Assembly: GCF_018499575.1 (NCBI RefSeq)
Contig: NZ_JAHDAP010000003.1
Location: 1-64,000, forward strand
DNA from: Streptococcus infantis
GTDB taxonomy: Bacteria > Bacillota > Bacilli > Lactobacillales > Streptococcaceae
DNA length: 64,000 nt
Direction of reading: 5' to 3'
Part shown: positions 17,309 to 27,191 of the stretch, piece after piece
How positions within the stretch are numbered: the first letter of the stretch is position 1
How the letters are laid out: the number at the start of each line of letters is the position of its first letter
Notes under the pieces: generated by a model
The model's database searches: none
Told to the model about the DNA's origin: nothing
Seen by the model: the letters and a program-made list of their open reading frames with translations, nothing else
Position numbers and translations under genes: made by a program

Positions 17309-18244
17309 TTATTTATCTTTTAATCCAAGACCCAAATCAATGAGTTTGAGTTTCACTTCTTCCAAACTCTTGCGTCCAAGATTTCTTACTTTCATCATCT
17401 CAGCTTCAGATTTTTCTGTCAAGTCATGCACAGTATTGATACCAGCACGTTTCAAACAGTTATATGAGCGTACAGACAAGTCAAGTTCCTCAATCGTACG
17501 TTCCAAAATACGGTCGTCCGATTCAGTATCAGCTTCTTTCATCACTTCTGCAGTTTTAGCAATCTCTGTAAGATTTGTAAACAAATCAAGATGTTCTGTC
17601 AAAATGCGTGCTGAAAGCCCTAAAGCATCTTCCGGAATAATAGTTCCATTTGTCAAGATTTCAAGGGTTAATTTATCGAAACCATCATTGCTTCCTACAC
17701 GAGCAGGTTCAACTTGATAGTTAACTTTTGTGACTGGTGTATAAATAGAATCTACAGCAAGTGTTCCAACTGGAGCATTATCTTTCTTATTTTCATCAGC
17801 AGGTACATATCCACGACCACTGTTTACAGTCATAGTCGCTTTAAATGAAGCACCTTCTCCGATTGTGAAAAGATAATGATCTGGATTTACGATTTCGATA
17901 TCACTGTCAGTCAAAATGTCTCCAGCTGTAACTTCAGCAGGACCTTCAACATCAAGTTCAATAGTCTTTTCGTCTTTTACATAAGATTTAACTGCGATAC
18001 CTTTAATGTTCAAAATGATTTGCATCACATCTTCACGAACACCAGGAATTGTATCAAACTCATGTAATACTCCATCAATATCGATAGATGTAACAGCTGC
18101 TCCTGGAAGAGAAGCAAGAAGTACACGACGAAGAGAGTTACCAAGTGTTGTACCGTATCCACGTTCTAGTGGTTCGATGACAAACTTGCCATAATCTTTA
18201 TTTTCATCAATTTTTGTTATATTTGGTTTTTCAAACTCGATCAT
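17309..18244 (-). CDS. rpoA: RNA polymerase alpha subunit
   Basis: The 311-aa protein has the dimerising N-terminal domain (about 1-225; [20 protein letters not shown]) that nucleates beta and beta' assembly, a linker, and a C-terminal domain (about 245-310; [34 protein letters not shown]) that contacts UP elements and activators. Within the alpha operon between rpsK and rplQ. Confidence 0.98.
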   Translation of the reverse strand: MIEFEKPNITKIDENKDYGKFVIEPLERGYGTTLGNSLRRVLLASLPGAAVTSIDIDGVLHEFDTIPGVREDVMQIILNIKGIAVKSYVKDEKTIELDVEGPAEVTAGDILTDSDIEIVNPDHYLFTIGEGASFKATMTVNSGRGYVPADENKKDNAPVGTLAVDSIYTPVTKVNYQVEPARVGSNDGFDKLTLEILTNGTIIPEDALGLSARILTEHLDLFTNLTEIAKTAEVMKEADTESDDRILERTIEELDLSVRSYNCLKRAGINTVHDLTEKSEAEMMKVRNLGRKSLEEVKLKLIDLGLGLKDK

Positions 18245-18287
18245 TTAGTTACTCCCTCTTAAACGAAAAGCAGTGTAAAGGTAATGA

Positions 18288-18671
18288 TTATACACGGCGA
18301 CGTTTTGGAGGACGAGCACCATTGTGTGGCACTGGAGTCACATCACGAATTGCTGTTACTTCAAGACCAGCGGCAGCAAGAGCACGAATAGCTGACTCAC
18401 GACCAGAACCTGGACCTTTTACAGTAACTTCAACTGATTTAAGACCGTGTTCTTGTGCAGATTTAGCAGCAGCTTCTGAAGCCATTTGAGCAGCAAATGG
18501 TGTAGATTTACGAGAACCTTTAAAACCAAGAGCACCAGCTGATGACCAAGCGATTGCATTACCATGCACATCAGTAATCATAACAATAGTGTTATTAAAT
18601 GTAGCGTGAATATGAGCAATACCAGATTCGATATTCTTTTTCACACGACGTTTACGTGTTGGTTTAGCCAA
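18288..18671 (-). CDS. rpsK: 30S ribosomal protein S11
   Basis: The 127-aa platform protein of the small subunit has [20 protein letters not shown], a Gly/Ser-rich [14 protein letters not shown] and the C-terminus [13 protein letters not shown]. It lies 17 nt after rpsM. Confidence 0.98.
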
Positions 18672-18688
18672 GACTTTTACCTCCTATA

Positions 18689-19054
18689 TTATTTTTTCTT
18701 ACCAGCAATCGCAACAGCTTTACCTTTACGAGTGCGAGCGTTGTTTTTAGTGTTTTGTCCACGGACAGGAAGTCCACGACGGTGACGGATACCACGGTAT
18801 GAACCGATTTCCATCAAACGTTTGATGTTCAAGTTCACTTCACGGCGAAGGTCACCTTCAACTTTAATTGCGTCCACTTCACGACGGATAGCATCTTCTT
18901 GATCTGATGTAAGGTCACGAACACGAATATCTTCTGAAACTCCAGCAGCTGCCAAAATCTTTTGAGATGTTGCAAGTCCGATACCATAGACATAAGTCAA
19001 TGAGATAACTACGCGTTTGTCATTTGGAATATCAACTCCAGCAATACGAGCCAT
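18689..19054 (-). CDS. rpsM: 30S ribosomal protein S13
   Basis: The 121-aa head protein contacts the P-site tRNA and forms inter-subunit bridges. It has [41 protein letters not shown] and a basic tail. Between rpmJ and rpsK. Confidence 0.98.
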   Translation of the reverse strand: MARIAGVDIPNDKRVVISLTYVYGIGLATSQKILAAAGVSEDIRVRDLTSDQEDAIRREVDAIKVEGDLRREVNLNIKRLMEIGSYRGIRHRRGLPVRGQNTKNNARTRKGKAVAIAGKKK

Positions 19055-19071
19055 GTTTTCTCCTTTCTATC

Positions 19072-19188
19072 TTATCCTTGACGTTGTTTGTGTTTTGGAT
19101 TTGCTGGGCAAATTACCATAACACGACCATTACGACGAATTACTTTACAGTATTCGCAAATTGGTTTGACCGATGGTCTTACTTTCAT
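19072..19188 (-). CDS. rpmJ: 50S ribosomal protein L36
   Basis: A 38-aa protein starting [19 protein letters not shown] and ending [10 protein letters not shown]. Zinc ligands Cys11, Cys14, Cys27 and His33 are present, so it is the C+ (zinc) form. It lies between infA and rpsM as usual. Confidence 0.97.
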
Positions 19189-19212
19189 TTCTTATCCCTC
19201 CAAGTTTTTCGA

Positions 19213-19431
19213 TTATTTAAAGCGGTAAGTGATACGTCCACGTGTCAAGTCATATGGACTCATTTCAACAGTAACACGATCTCCCGCTAAAATACGAATA
19301 TAGTTTTTACGAATTTTACCAGAAACTGTTGCTAAAATCTGATGTCCATTTTCAAGTTCAACCGTAAACATTGCATTCGGCATCGTATCGACTACTTTGC
19401 CTTCAACTTCAATCACATCGTCTTTTGCCAC
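19213..19431 (-). CDS. infA: translation initiation factor IF-1
   Basis: The 72-aa OB-fold protein binds the ribosomal A site during initiation. The sequence from [20 protein letters not shown] to the end is typical. The start is a GTG at 19429-19431, set by GGGAGG at 19441-19446 and by family length. In-frame ATG further upstream would lack a binding site and add unrelated residues. Confidence 0.96.
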   Translation of the reverse strand: MAKDDVIEVEGKVVDTMPNAMFTVELENGHQILATVSGKIRKNYIRILAGDRVTVEMSPYDLTRGRITYRFK

Positions 19432-19548
19432 GCAAAAGTACCTCCCTAAATTTCGATTTGATGCCTCTAGACACAGAGACAACAATTATAAGTCAGACTA
19501 ACTCAGTATAACATTTGTCAAGACATTTTGCAAGTCTGAAAAACGCTT

Positions 19549-20187
19549 TTATTTCAAATTTGTCAATACCTTTTCGATATCTTTAAAGACATCATTGATA
19601 TCTTGGTTACCTTCGATATCATGTACTAGACCTTTAGCACGATAGTGAGCAATAATTGGTTCACCTTGAGCAATATTGACATCCAAACGACGTTTAACTG
19701 TCTCTGGTTTATCATCTTCACGTTGGTAGTAATCTTCCTCTTTGTAATCAACTGGTGGGTTGAATACCTTATGGAAAGTTTCTCCAGTTTCACGGTGAAT
19801 GATACGACCACTCAAACGTTCAAGTAGGCAAGATGGATCTACCTCGATGTTGATCACACCTTCAAGTTCAATTCCAAGTTCAGCCAATGTTTTGTCTAAG
19901 GCATGAGCTTGTTCAATCGTGCGTGGGTAACCATCCAACAAGAAGCCAGTTTCCTTAATATCATCTTGTGAAAGACGCTCTTTAACAATTCCATTTGTAA
20001 CTTCATCTGGAACTAATTCACCTTTGTCGATATAAGACTTAGCCAACACACCCATTTCAGTTTGGTTAGCCATTGCTGCACGGAACATGTCACCTGTTGA
20101 GATGTGTGCAACATGAAATTGTTCAACAATTTTTGCTGCTTGTGTTCCTTTACCTGCACCAGGTAAACCCATAATCAAAAGATTCAT
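19549..20187 (-). CDS. adk: adenylate kinase
   Basis: It converts ATP + AMP to 2 ADP. The 212-aa product has the P-loop [10 protein letters not shown] (7-16), the AMP-binding [16 protein letters not shown] and the LID region with RLSGRIIH. The LID lacks the four cysteines of the zinc-binding form. It is embedded between secY and infA. A 154-nt structured gap and an overlapping small ORF precede it. Confidence 0.97.
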   Translation of the reverse strand: MNLLIMGLPGAGKGTQAAKIVEQFHVAHISTGDMFRAAMANQTEMGVLAKSYIDKGELVPDEVTNGIVKERLSQDDIKETGFLLDGYPRTIEQAHALDKTLAELGIELEGVINIEVDPSCLLERLSGRIIHRETGETFHKVFNPPVDYKEEDYYQREDDKPETVKRRLDVNIAQGEPIIAHYRAKGLVHDIEGNQDINDVFKDIEKVLTNLK

Positions 20188-20230
20188 GATTCAAACTCCT
20201 TTTTATTTTTAAATAGAAGCAAAAATTCAT
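20150..20230 (-). other. small ORF overlapping the adk start
   Basis: ATG at 20228-20230 follows AGGAG by 5 nt and opens 26 codons ([20 protein letters not shown]...) in another frame, running over the adk start codon into adk. It could affect adk translation or be fortuitous. Confidence 0.25.
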
Positions 20231-20244
20231 TTCAACTCCTATTT

Positions 20245-20314
20245 AAAAACAAAATAGAAGAGAGGAGATAAAAATCTGACAATGTCTTTGATTTTTACAC
20301 TCCACTCTCTGAGC
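20245..20314 (-). promoter_or_regulatory. long hairpin between secY and adk
   Basis: The transcript can pair AGAGAGTGGAGTGTAAAAATC with GATTTTTATCTCCTCTCT across a 13-nt loop, with small bulges. A loose T-rich segment follows, so it may be a partial terminator or a processing site inside the operon. Confidence 0.5.
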
Positions 20315-20341
20315 AATAGTGAATTTTATTTTCTATTACAA

Positions 20342-21652
20342 TTATTCTGTTGTATCTAAGAAACCAACATACTTACGTTTCAATAGATAACCTTCCAATT
20401 GTTTAATTCCTTCGATACCTGTAGAGATAATGATTAGCAAACTTGTTCCCCCAAAAGCGACAACTTCTGAAAGACCAAATAAATCTTTAGCTACAATAGG
20501 TAGGATAGAAATCACACCTAGGAAGATTGATCCGACTGTTGCGAGACGACGAAGAAGTTTTGACATGTATTCTTCTGTCCCTTTACCAGGACGGACACCA
20601 TGGATATAAGCTCCACTCTTTTGTAAATTTTCTGCTGCTTTCTCTGGATTGATCTGTACAAATGTATAGAAGAATGTAAAGAGAATGATCAACAGAGCAT
20701 ACAAAGCAACACCTGTCGGAGTTGAAGTAGAAACCAACTCTTGAGCTGTTTTAACCCACTCCCAATTAAGACCAGACGCACTCACAAATTGTAAGATTGC
20801 AGCTGGTGCTGCTGTAATGGAACTAGCAAAGATAACAGGAATAACCCCAGCAGGGTTAATTTTCAAAGGAAGATAGGAACTTGATGGCGCTCCTTGAGCT
20901 ACCTTTGTATACTGAATTGGAATCTTATATTTAGCTTGTTCAACGTAAGTTGTAAAGTAAACAATCAACAAAACAGCGATGATTAAAATAGCGACAAAAA
21001 TGAGAGACGATGTCAATCGACTACTTGGTACATTGACAAAGTAATCTACATAAATGCCCTTAATCATGTCAGGAATTGAAGCAACAATCCCTGCAAAGAT
21101 AATCATTGAAACACCATTACCATATCCCTTATCTGTGATTTGCTCTCCCAACCAGGTTACAATCATGCTTCCTGCTGTTAAGATTCCTCCAATCACAAGA
21201 AAGACCTGTGGTGTAAGTGGAACAGTCAAAAGTTTAGCTCCAGACAGAGCATTAAAACCAGCAGTAATCCCAACTGATTGAACAAATGCAAGCACTAGTG
21301 CAATGTATCGAGTCGCTTGGTTTAACTTTCTACGACCAACTTCCCCTTGTTTGCCCCACTCCACAAACTTCGGTAACAAATCCATTTGCAAGAGTTGGAC
21401 GACGATTGAGGCTGTAATGTAGGGGCTGACTCCAAGAGCAAAAACTGAAAAGTTTTTCATGGCATTCCCTGACACCAAGCTCAACATATTCAAGAAGGAT
21501 AGACCACTCAAAGCGTTCAAGCTATTTGCATTTACCCACGGTACAGTGATACTAGTACCAATACGAAAAACAAACACGATAAAAATTGTGAATAAAATCT
21601 TTGATCGAACCTGTTTAACTTTGAGTGCTTCTCTCAATAATTTAAAAAACAT
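20342..21652 (-). CDS. secY: preprotein translocase subunit SecY
   Basis: The 436-aa channel subunit of the Sec translocon has ten predicted membrane segments. It begins MFFKLLREALKVKQVRSKIL and includes GISPYI-type GVSPYITASIVVQLLQMD and the cytoplasmic loop ENLQKSGAYIHGVRPGKGTEEY. It is the canonical SecY, not the accessory SecY2, by its place between rplO and adk. Confidence 0.98.
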   Translation of the reverse strand: MFFKLLREALKVKQVRSKILFTIFIVFVFRIGTSITVPWVNANSLNALSGLSFLNMLSLVSGNAMKNFSVFALGVSPYITASIVVQLLQMDLLPKFVEWGKQGEVGRRKLNQATRYIALVLAFVQSVGITAGFNALSGAKLLTVPLTPQVFLVIGGILTAGSMIVTWLGEQITDKGYGNGVSMIIFAGIVASIPDMIKGIYVDYFVNVPSSRLTSSLIFVAILIIAVLLIVYFTTYVEQAKYKIPIQYTKVAQGAPSSSYLPLKINPAGVIPVIFASSITAAPAAILQFVSASGLNWEWVKTAQELVSTSTPTGVALYALLIILFTFFYTFVQINPEKAAENLQKSGAYIHGVRPGKGTEEYMSKLLRRLATVGSIFLGVISILPIVAKDLFGLSEVVAFGGTSLLIIISTGIEGIKQLEGYLLKRKYVGFLDTTE

Positions 21653-21664
21653 AGGTCACCTCAC

Positions 21665-22105
21665 TTAGATGACTTCAACTGAACCACCTTTAGCAGTGAT
21701 AGCTTCTTCAGCTGATTTAGAGAATTTAGCAGCTTTAACAGTCAACTTCTTAGTCAACTCACCGTTACCAAGAATCTTGATACCTGATTTTTCAGCTTTA
21801 ACAATTCCTGCTTCGATAAGAACAACTGGAGTTACTTCTGCACCATCTTCAAAGATGTTCAATTGGTCAAGGTTAACAATTGCATATTCTTTAGCGTTGA
21901 TGTTAGTAAATCCACGTTTTGGAAGACGACGGAACAATGGAGTTTGTCCACCTTCAAAACCAAGGCGTACTCCGCCACCGCTACGAGCTTTTTGACCTTT
22001 TTGACCGCGACCAGATGTTTTACCGTTACCTGATGAAGTACCACGACCAACACGGTTACGAGTTTTACGAGAACCTTCTGCAGGTTTCAATTCATGAAGT
22101 TTCAT
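21665..22105 (-). CDS. rplO: 50S ribosomal protein L15
   Basis: The 146-aa protein starts [20 protein letters not shown] with a Gly/Arg-rich N-terminus. The start at 22105 is preferred over an upstream in-frame ATG that would add 29 unrelated residues. A 145-nt hairpin-rich gap separates it from rpmD. Confidence 0.97.
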   Translation of the reverse strand: MKLHELKPAEGSRKTRNRVGRGTSSGNGKTSGRGQKGQKARSGGGVRLGFEGGQTPLFRRLPKRGFTNINAKEYAIVNLDQLNIFEDGAEVTPVVLIEAGIVKAEKSGIKILGNGELTKKLTVKAAKFSKSAEEAITAKGGSVEVI

Positions 22106-22187
22106 TATATATTTTCTCCTCTTTTGTAAAATGCTAGCGCCGATAAGAGAGAAAAGGTTGTCTCCCCTATCAACTCGCCTATACTGT

Positions 22188-22245
22188 GTCATCTAAGATG
22201 ACTATATCTAGTTTTAGGGGATGGTCTACTGCACATCCCCTAAAA
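22188..22245 (-). promoter_or_regulatory. hairpins between rpmD and rplO
   Basis: The transcript forms a perfect 12-bp stem TTTTAGGGGATG/CATCCCCTAAAA (22212-22245), followed by GTCATCT/AGATGAC (22188-22202). No T run follows, so these are not simple terminators. Confidence 0.6.
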
Positions 22246-22250
22246 TTTTA

Positions 22251-22433
22251 TTAGTTTACTTCTTCAACTGTTACCAAGTGAGATACTGCAGTGATCATAC
22301 CACGAATTGCAGCGTTATCTTCTTTAATAACAGAGCTGTTCAATTTGCCAAGTCCAAGTGCTACAACAGTTTTACGTTGTGATGGAATACGTCCGATTGG
22401 AGACTTAGTCAAAGTAATTTTAATTTGAGCCAT
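22251..22433 (-). CDS. rpmD: 50S ribosomal protein L30
   Basis: The 60-aa protein [20 protein letters not shown]... has the single-domain bacterial form. The start at 22433 follows AAAGGGG. Upstream in-frame codons add no family sequence. It lies between rpsE and rplO. Confidence 0.97.
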   Translation of the reverse strand: MAQIKITLTKSPIGRIPSQRKTVVALGLGKLNSSVIKEDNAAIRGMITAVSHLVTVEEVN

Positions 22434-22446
22434 TTTATCCCCTTTC

Positions 22447-22941
22447 TTATACCAAATCAGAAACTGAAATACCACGAAGAGCAGCAACTTCTTCAGCGCG
22501 TTTCAATTGTTTCAAACCTTCAACAGTTGCGCGAACAATGTTGATTGGAGTGTTAGAACCAAGTGATTTAGATGTAATATCTGCCACACCTGCCAATTCC
22601 ACAACGGCACGAACAGCGCCGCCAGCGGCAACTCCAGAACCTTCTACAGCAGGTTTCAACAATACTTTAGCTCCACCGAATTCTGAAAGAACTTCATGTG
22701 GGATTGTTGTTCCTACCATAGGAACTTCGATCAAGTTTTTCTTAGCATCTTCTACTGCTTTGCGGATTGCTTCTGGAACTTCTTGAGCTTTACCAGTACC
22801 AAATCCTACACGACCATTGCGGTCACCAACAACTACAAGAGCTGCGAAACGAAGACGACGTCCACCTTTAACAACTTTTGTAACACGGTTAACAGCAACT
22901 ACGCGTTCTTCAAGTTCTACTGCATTGTCTTTAAATGCCAT
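22447..22941 (-). CDS. rpsE: 30S ribosomal protein S5
   Basis: The 164-aa protein has an N-terminal dsRNA-binding-like domain ([20 protein letters not shown]) and a C-terminal domain with [10 protein letters not shown]. It helps decoding accuracy and helicase activity of the ribosome. Within the spc operon. Confidence 0.98.
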   Translation of the reverse strand: MAFKDNAVELEERVVAVNRVTKVVKGGRRLRFAALVVVGDRNGRVGFGTGKAQEVPEAIRKAVEDAKKNLIEVPMVGTTIPHEVLSEFGGAKVLLKPAVEGSGVAAGGAVRAVVELAGVADITSKSLGSNTPINIVRATVEGLKQLKRAEEVAALRGISVSDLV

Positions 22942-22958
22942 TTTCTAGTGTCCTCCTA

Positions 22959-23315
22959 TTAGAATTTCAATCCGTTTTCACGAGCTGCATCAGCCAAAGC
23001 TTTCACACGTCCGTGATATAGATATCCACCGCGGTCGAACACCACTTCTGAAATACCTTTAGCACTTGCACGTTCTGCAACGAGTTTACCGACAGCAACG
23101 GCTTGTTCAGTTTTAGTTCCTTTTGAAACTTCTTTGTCAAGAGTTGAAGCACTTGCGAGCGTTACACCCGCTACGTCATCAATCACTTGAGCGTAGATGC
23201 CTGTATTAGAACGGAATACGTTCAAACGTGGGCGATCAGCAGTTCCAGAGAGTTTTCCGCGAACGCGACGGTGGCGTTTTTGGCGGAGTTTGTTTTTATC
23301 TGGTTTAGAAATCAC
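22959..23315 (-). CDS. rplR: 50S ribosomal protein L18
   Basis: The 118-aa 5S rRNA-binding protein reads (V/M)[19 protein letters not shown] to [11 protein letters not shown]. The start is a GTG at 23313-23315 with AGAGG upstream. An ATG 13 codons earlier lacks a binding site. It lies between rplF and rpsE. Confidence 0.95.
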   Translation of the reverse strand: MISKPDKNKLRQKRHRRVRGKLSGTADRPRLNVFRSNTGIYAQVIDDVAGVTLASASTLDKEVSKGTKTEQAVAVGKLVAERASAKGISEVVFDRGGYLYHGRVKALADAARENGLKF

Positions 23316-23398
23316 AGTTTTCACCTCTTTAATTTTAAATCGTGTGCTATGCACAAAGTTGGTAATGAGGTTGGCGGTTGAAAATCAACCACTCAACA

Positions 23399-23935
23399 TT
23401 ATTTACCAGTTTTACCTTCTTTAAGACGAACATATTCGCCAACGTAACGGATACCTTTACCTTTGTAAGGTTCTGGTGAACGAAGGCTACGTACGTAAGC
23501 AGCTGTTTGACCAACTTTTTCTTTTGAAATTCCGCTGATAACGATAGTCGTTGGGTTTGGAAGTTCAAAAGTAATTCCTGCTGGAGCTTCAACTTCATCT
23601 GGATGTGATTTACCAACAGCCAAAACGAGTTTGTTTCCTTGAAGTTGAGCACGGTAACCAACCCCACGCATTTCAAGTTCTTTCTTGAATCCTTCTGAAA
23701 CACCAATAACCATGTTGTTCAAAAGTGCACGAGTAGTTCCGTGGATAGTTTTCATTTCTTTTGAATCGTTTGGACGGTGAAGAGTTACTTCAGTACCTTC
23801 CACACGGATTTCAATATCTTTTGAGAACTCACGAGTAAGTTCTCCTTTAGGTCCTTTTACAGTTACAACGTTGTCATTGTTAGTGAGTTCAACACCAGCA
23901 GGCAACACGATAACTTTATTACCAATACGTGACAT
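23399..23935 (-). CDS. rplF: 50S ribosomal protein L6
   Basis: The 178-aa protein has two related domains, starts [17 protein letters not shown], and has the C-terminal signature [14 protein letters not shown]. It lies near the sarcin-ricin loop and L7/L12 stalk base. A 186-nt structured gap precedes it and an 83-nt gap follows. Confidence 0.98.
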   Translation of the reverse strand: MSRIGNKVIVLPAGVELTNNDNVVTVKGPKGELTREFSKDIEIRVEGTEVTLHRPNDSKEMKTIHGTTRALLNNMVIGVSEGFKKELEMRGVGYRAQLQGNKLVLAVGKSHPDEVEAPAGITFELPNPTTIVISGISKEKVGQTAAYVRSLRSPEPYKGKGIRYVGEYVRLKEGKTGK

Positions 23936-24121
23936 GTTTTATTCTCCTGTTAAATTGTCAGGCCATGACGGCCAGTTTTCACGGGGTTTAAATCTTTTTG
24001 ATTTAAAAGTTAATGTTTAGGTCTCAATTTCAAAGTGAATCGAGGCATTGCCTCGTAGGCATAACTTTGGGTTAGGCAAGAGACGATAACGAAGAGTCAC
24101 AACGAAATTGGGAGCTAAATA
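23936..24121 (-). promoter_or_regulatory. structured gap between rpsH and rplF
   Basis: Starting right after the rpsH stop, the transcript can form an outer stem TTTAG/CTAAA plus CAATTTC/GAAATTG spanning about 105 nt. The inner hairpin CGAGGCA-ATGCCTCG lies in this span, and CTTTTAAATC/GATTTAAA and GGCC-GTCAT-GGCC hairpins follow. I see no ORF with a ribosome binding site. The length is unusual inside a ribosomal protein operon. Confidence 0.55.
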
Positions 24122-24520
24122 TTACCAAACGTAAGCGATAACTTCCCCACCAACATTCTTTTGGCGAGCTTCTTTATCAGTAAGCAAACCTTCTGAAGTT
24201 GAAAGGATAGCAATTCCAAGACCGTTAAGTACTTTTGGAAGATCTTCACGTTTTTTGTAGACACGAAGTCCTGGTTTAGAAACGCGTTTCAAGTTAGTGA
24301 TAACTCGTTCACCGTTTGCTCCGTATTTAAGGAATACACGGATGATGCCTTGTTTGTCATCTTCGATGATTTCTACGTTCTTAACAAAACCTTCGCGTTT
24401 AAGGATTTCAGCAATCCCTTTTTTGATGTTTGATGCAGGTACTTCAAGTACTTCGTGTTTTGCTTGGTTAGCGTTACGAATACGAGTTAGGAAGTCTGCG
24501 ATTGGGTCAGTCATAACCAT
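24122..24520 (-). CDS. rpsH: 30S ribosomal protein S8
   Basis: The 132-aa primary 16S rRNA-binding protein begins [20 protein letters not shown] and ends GGEVIAYVW. In E. coli S8 represses the spc operon by binding its mRNA (established there). The structured gaps on both sides of this gene are noted as possible control sites. Confidence 0.98.
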   Translation of the reverse strand: MVMTDPIADFLTRIRNANQAKHEVLEVPASNIKKGIAEILKREGFVKNVEIIEDDKQGIIRVFLKYGANGERVITNLKRVSKPGLRVYKKREDLPKVLNGLGIAILSTSEGLLTDKEARQKNVGGEVIAYVW

Positions 24521-24636
24521 TTTATTTTCTCCTCTTACTAGTAGTTTGCAAGTTGCACTTGCTAGTTAATGATTGAGCTGAGCTCAGAAAGTATTGATAC
24601 ATTCAAACTAGATAATCTCCATTTGAACACGAGCTA

Positions 24637-24712
24637 CAACCTGGGCAAAAAAGATAGATTTGTCTTGGAGCATCGTTCCTGCACCAAATCTCCTATTTTT
24701 GCTGGGGTTGTT
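24637..24712 (-). promoter_or_regulatory. long hairpin between rpsN and rpsH
   Basis: The arms ACAACC-GCAAAAA-AGATTTG and CAAATCT-TTTTTGC-GGTTGT pair over about 20 bp, interrupted by a 3x3 and a 4x4 internal loop. The 22-nt apical loop can form a further short stem. It lies in the 212-nt spacer 24521-24732 between rpsN and rpsH, which holds no gene that I can see. Confidence 0.6.
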
Positions 24713-24732
24713 ACGCTCTTTGTATCATGATA

Positions 24733-24918
24733 TTACCAAGATGCTTTTGTTACACCAGGAATTTGACCTTTATATGCCAATTCACGGAAGCAAACACGGC
24801 AAAGTTTAAACTTGCGGTAAACTGAGTGTGGACGTCCACAACGTTCACAGCGAGTGTATGCTTGAGTAGAGAACTTCGCTGGGCGTTTGTTCTTAGCAAT
24901 CATAGATTTTTTAGCCAT
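24733..24918 (-). CDS. rpsN: 30S ribosomal protein S14, zinc-binding type
   Basis: The 61-aa short form has zinc ligands Cys24, Cys27, Cys40 and Cys43 (CERC, CRVC). Head of the 30S subunit. It lies 17 nt after rplE. The zinc-independent paralogue is not in this window. Confidence 0.97.
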   Translation of the reverse strand: MAKKSMIAKNKRPAKFSTQAYTRCERCGRPHSVYRKFKLCRVCFRELAYKGQIPGVTKASW

Positions 24919-24935
24919 TAGTTATACCTCCTATA

Positions 24936-25478
24936 TTATTTTGCAAAAGGCATTCCAAGGCCTGTAAGCAATGCACGTGACTCTTCGTCAGTGTTAGCAG
25001 TAGTTACGATAACGATGTCAAGACCACGAGTTTTGTCAACGTCATCAAAGTTGATTTCTGGGAAGATCAATTGCTCTTTCACACCAAGTGTGTAGTTTCC
25101 GCGTCCATCAAATGATTTTGTTGGAACACCGTGGAAGTCACGTACACGTGGAAGTGATACTGAAACCAATTTATCCAAGAATTCATACATACGTTCACCA
25201 CGAAGGGTAACTTTTGCACCGATCGCAACACCTTCACGAAGACGGAAGCCGGCGATAGATTTTTTAGCTTTAGTGATAAGTGGTTTTTGACCTGAGATAA
25301 GTGCCAATTCTTCAGCAGCTTTTTCAAGACTTTTAGCGTTTGATACTGCTTCACCGACACCCATGTTCAAAACGATCTTATCCACTTTAGGAACAGCCAT
25401 CACTGATGAGTAGTTGAATTGTTCTGTCAAAGCAGGAACTACTTCATTAAGATATTTTTCTTTTAAACGATTTGCCAT
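24936..25478 (-). CDS. rplE: 50S ribosomal protein L5
   Basis: The 180-aa 5S rRNA-binding protein contacts P-site tRNA. It has [26 protein letters not shown] and [22 protein letters not shown]. Between rplX and rpsN. Confidence 0.98.
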   Translation of the reverse strand: MANRLKEKYLNEVVPALTEQFNYSSVMAVPKVDKIVLNMGVGEAVSNAKSLEKAAEELALISGQKPLITKAKKSIAGFRLREGVAIGAKVTLRGERMYEFLDKLVSVSLPRVRDFHGVPTKSFDGRGNYTLGVKEQLIFPEINFDDVDKTRGLDIVIVTTANTDEESRALLTGLGMPFAK

Positions 25479-25501
25479 TATACTTCTCCTTTCCTTCGTG
25501 A

Positions 25502-25807
25502 TTAATCAAGCACTTCGCCTGATTTTTTGTTGTAGCGAACTTTTTTACCGTCTACAAATTTGTAACCAACACGACCAGCTACACCATTTTTGTCCAAAAC
25601 TTGAACGTTTGATACGTGGATAGCTGCTTCTTTCTCGATTATACCACCTTGAGGAAGCTCGTTAGTTGGACGTTGGTGTTTCTTAACGATGTTAACACCT
25701 TCAACGATAACTTTGTTTACTTTTGGAAGGGCAGTAAGGACAACAGCTTCTGTTCCCTTATCTTTACCAGCGATTACGCGAACTTTGTCGCCTTTTTTTA
25801 CAAACAT
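25502..25807 (-). CDS. rplX: 50S ribosomal protein L24
   Basis: The 101-aa assembly-initiating protein has an N-terminal KOW motif ([20 protein letters not shown]) and [18 protein letters not shown]. Two hairpins lie just upstream of its ribosome binding site. Confidence 0.98.
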
Positions 25808-25829
25808 TTTTTTCTCCTTTTATTCTTAC

Positions 25830-25858
25830 GCCCAATGGGCACCCTGGCTAGGCCAGGG
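25830..25858 (-). promoter_or_regulatory. two adjacent GC-rich hairpins between rplN and rplX
   Basis: CCCTGGC-CTA-GCCAGGG (25842-25858) is followed directly by GCCC-ATT-GGGC (25830-25840), in a 72-nt gap just before the rplX ribosome binding site. No T run. Confidence 0.6.
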
Positions 25859-25879
25859 GACTGTGTTTGTTTTTATTGA

Positions 25880-26248
25880 TTAAAGTACTTCTGGAGCAAG
25901 TGACACGATCTTCATGAAGCCACCTTCACGCAATTCGCGTGCAACTGGGCCAAAGATACGTGTTCCGCGAGGAGTTTTGTCGTCACGGATGATAACTGCT
26001 GCGTTTTCGTCAAATTTGATGTATGAACCATCAGCACGACGAGCGCCTGATTTAGTACGAACGATAACTGCTTTTACAACGTCACCTTTTTTAACCGCAC
26101 CACCAGGAGTAGCTTGTTTTACAGATGCCACAATAACATCACCGATGTTTGCAAATTTACGTTTTGAACCACCAAGAACTTTGATAGTCAAGATTTCGCG
26201 AGCACCGCTGTTGTCTGCGACTTTCAAACGAGTTTCTGTTTGAATCAT
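25880..26248 (-). CDS. rplN: 50S ribosomal protein L14
   Basis: The 122-aa protein starts [20 protein letters not shown] and has the signature [22 protein letters not shown]... (first part). It forms bridges with the 30S subunit. Between rpsQ and rplX. Confidence 0.98.
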   Translation of the reverse strand: MIQTETRLKVADNSGAREILTIKVLGGSKRKFANIGDVIVASVKQATPGGAVKKGDVVKAVIVRTKSGARRADGSYIKFDENAAVIIRDDKTPRGTRIFGPVARELREGGFMKIVSLAPEVL

Positions 26249-26273
26249 TTCAGTTTTCTCCTTTCAGGTTTGA

Positions 26274-26534
26274 TTAGATGATGACCGCTTCTTCAACAAC
26301 TTCTACAAGACGGAAGCGTTTTGTAGCTGAAAGCGGGCGAGTTTCCATGATACGTACGATATCGCCTTCTTTGGCAACATTGTTTTCATCATGTGCTTTG
26401 TATTTTTTAGAGTAGTTAATACGTTTACCATAGACTGGGTGGTTACGTTTTGTTTCAACTACAACTGTGATTGTCTTGTCCATTTTGTCAGATACAACAC
26501 GTCCAACAAGAACTTTACGATTATTGCGTTCCAT
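26274..26534 (-). CDS. rpsQ: 30S ribosomal protein S17
   Basis: The 86-aa OB-fold protein begins [20 protein letters not shown], has [19 protein letters not shown] and ends [14 protein letters not shown]. Between rpmC and rplN. Confidence 0.98.
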
Positions 26535-26558
26535 TGAAATTTCTCCTTCCCTAGTCTA

Positions 26559-26765
26559 TTATTTCGCTTCAGATTGAACTGTTTTGATACGAGCGATTTG
26601 TTTTTTAACTTCTTTCAAGCGAGCTGTTTGTTCTAATTGACCAGTAGCAGCTTGGAAACGAAGTTCGAACAATTCTTTTTTCAATTCGTTTTCGCGCTTC
26701 GCGAGTTCTTCTTGAGAAAGACCACGAAGTTCTTTAACAAATTCTTTTACTTCATTAAGTTTCAT
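26559..26765 (-). CDS. rpmC: 50S ribosomal protein L29
   Basis: The 68-aa helical hairpin at the tunnel exit has [20 protein letters not shown] and [12 protein letters not shown]. It lies 9 nt after rplP. Confidence 0.98.
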
Positions 26766-26774
26766 GCCTTCTCC

Positions 26775-27188
26775 TTATTCTGCTTCACGTTTTACGAATT
26801 TACATTTAACTGGCAATTTGTGGCTTGCAAGACGAAGCGCTTCGCGAGCGACCTCTTCAGGTACACCAGCAACTTCAAACATTACTTTACCACGTTTAAC
26901 TGGTGCTACCCAACCTTCAGGTGCCCCTTTACCAGATCCCATACGAACCCCGATAGCTTTAGCTGTGTATGATTTGTGTGGGAAGATTTTAATCCAAACT
27001 TTACCACCACGTTTCATGTAACGAGTCATGGCGATACGAGCAGCTTCGATTTGGCGGTTAGTAATCCAGTGACTAGTTGTAGCCTGAAGACCGTATTCAC
27101 CAAAAGCTACTTCTTTTCCACCTTTAGCTTCACCGCGCATTTTACCACGGAATTCACGACGGTGTTTAACACGTTTAGGTACTAACAT
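26775..27188 (-). CDS. rplP: 50S ribosomal protein L16
   Basis: The 137-aa protein near the A site begins [20 protein letters not shown] and has [21 protein letters not shown]. It lies 3 nt after rpsC. Confidence 0.98.
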   Translation of the reverse strand: MLVPKRVKHRREFRGKMRGEAKGGKEVAFGEYGLQATTSHWITNRQIEAARIAMTRYMKRGGKVWIKIFPHKSYTAKAIGVRMGSGKGAPEGWVAPVKRGKVMFEVAGVPEEVAREALRLASHKLPVKCKFVKREAE

Positions 27189-27191
27189 TGG

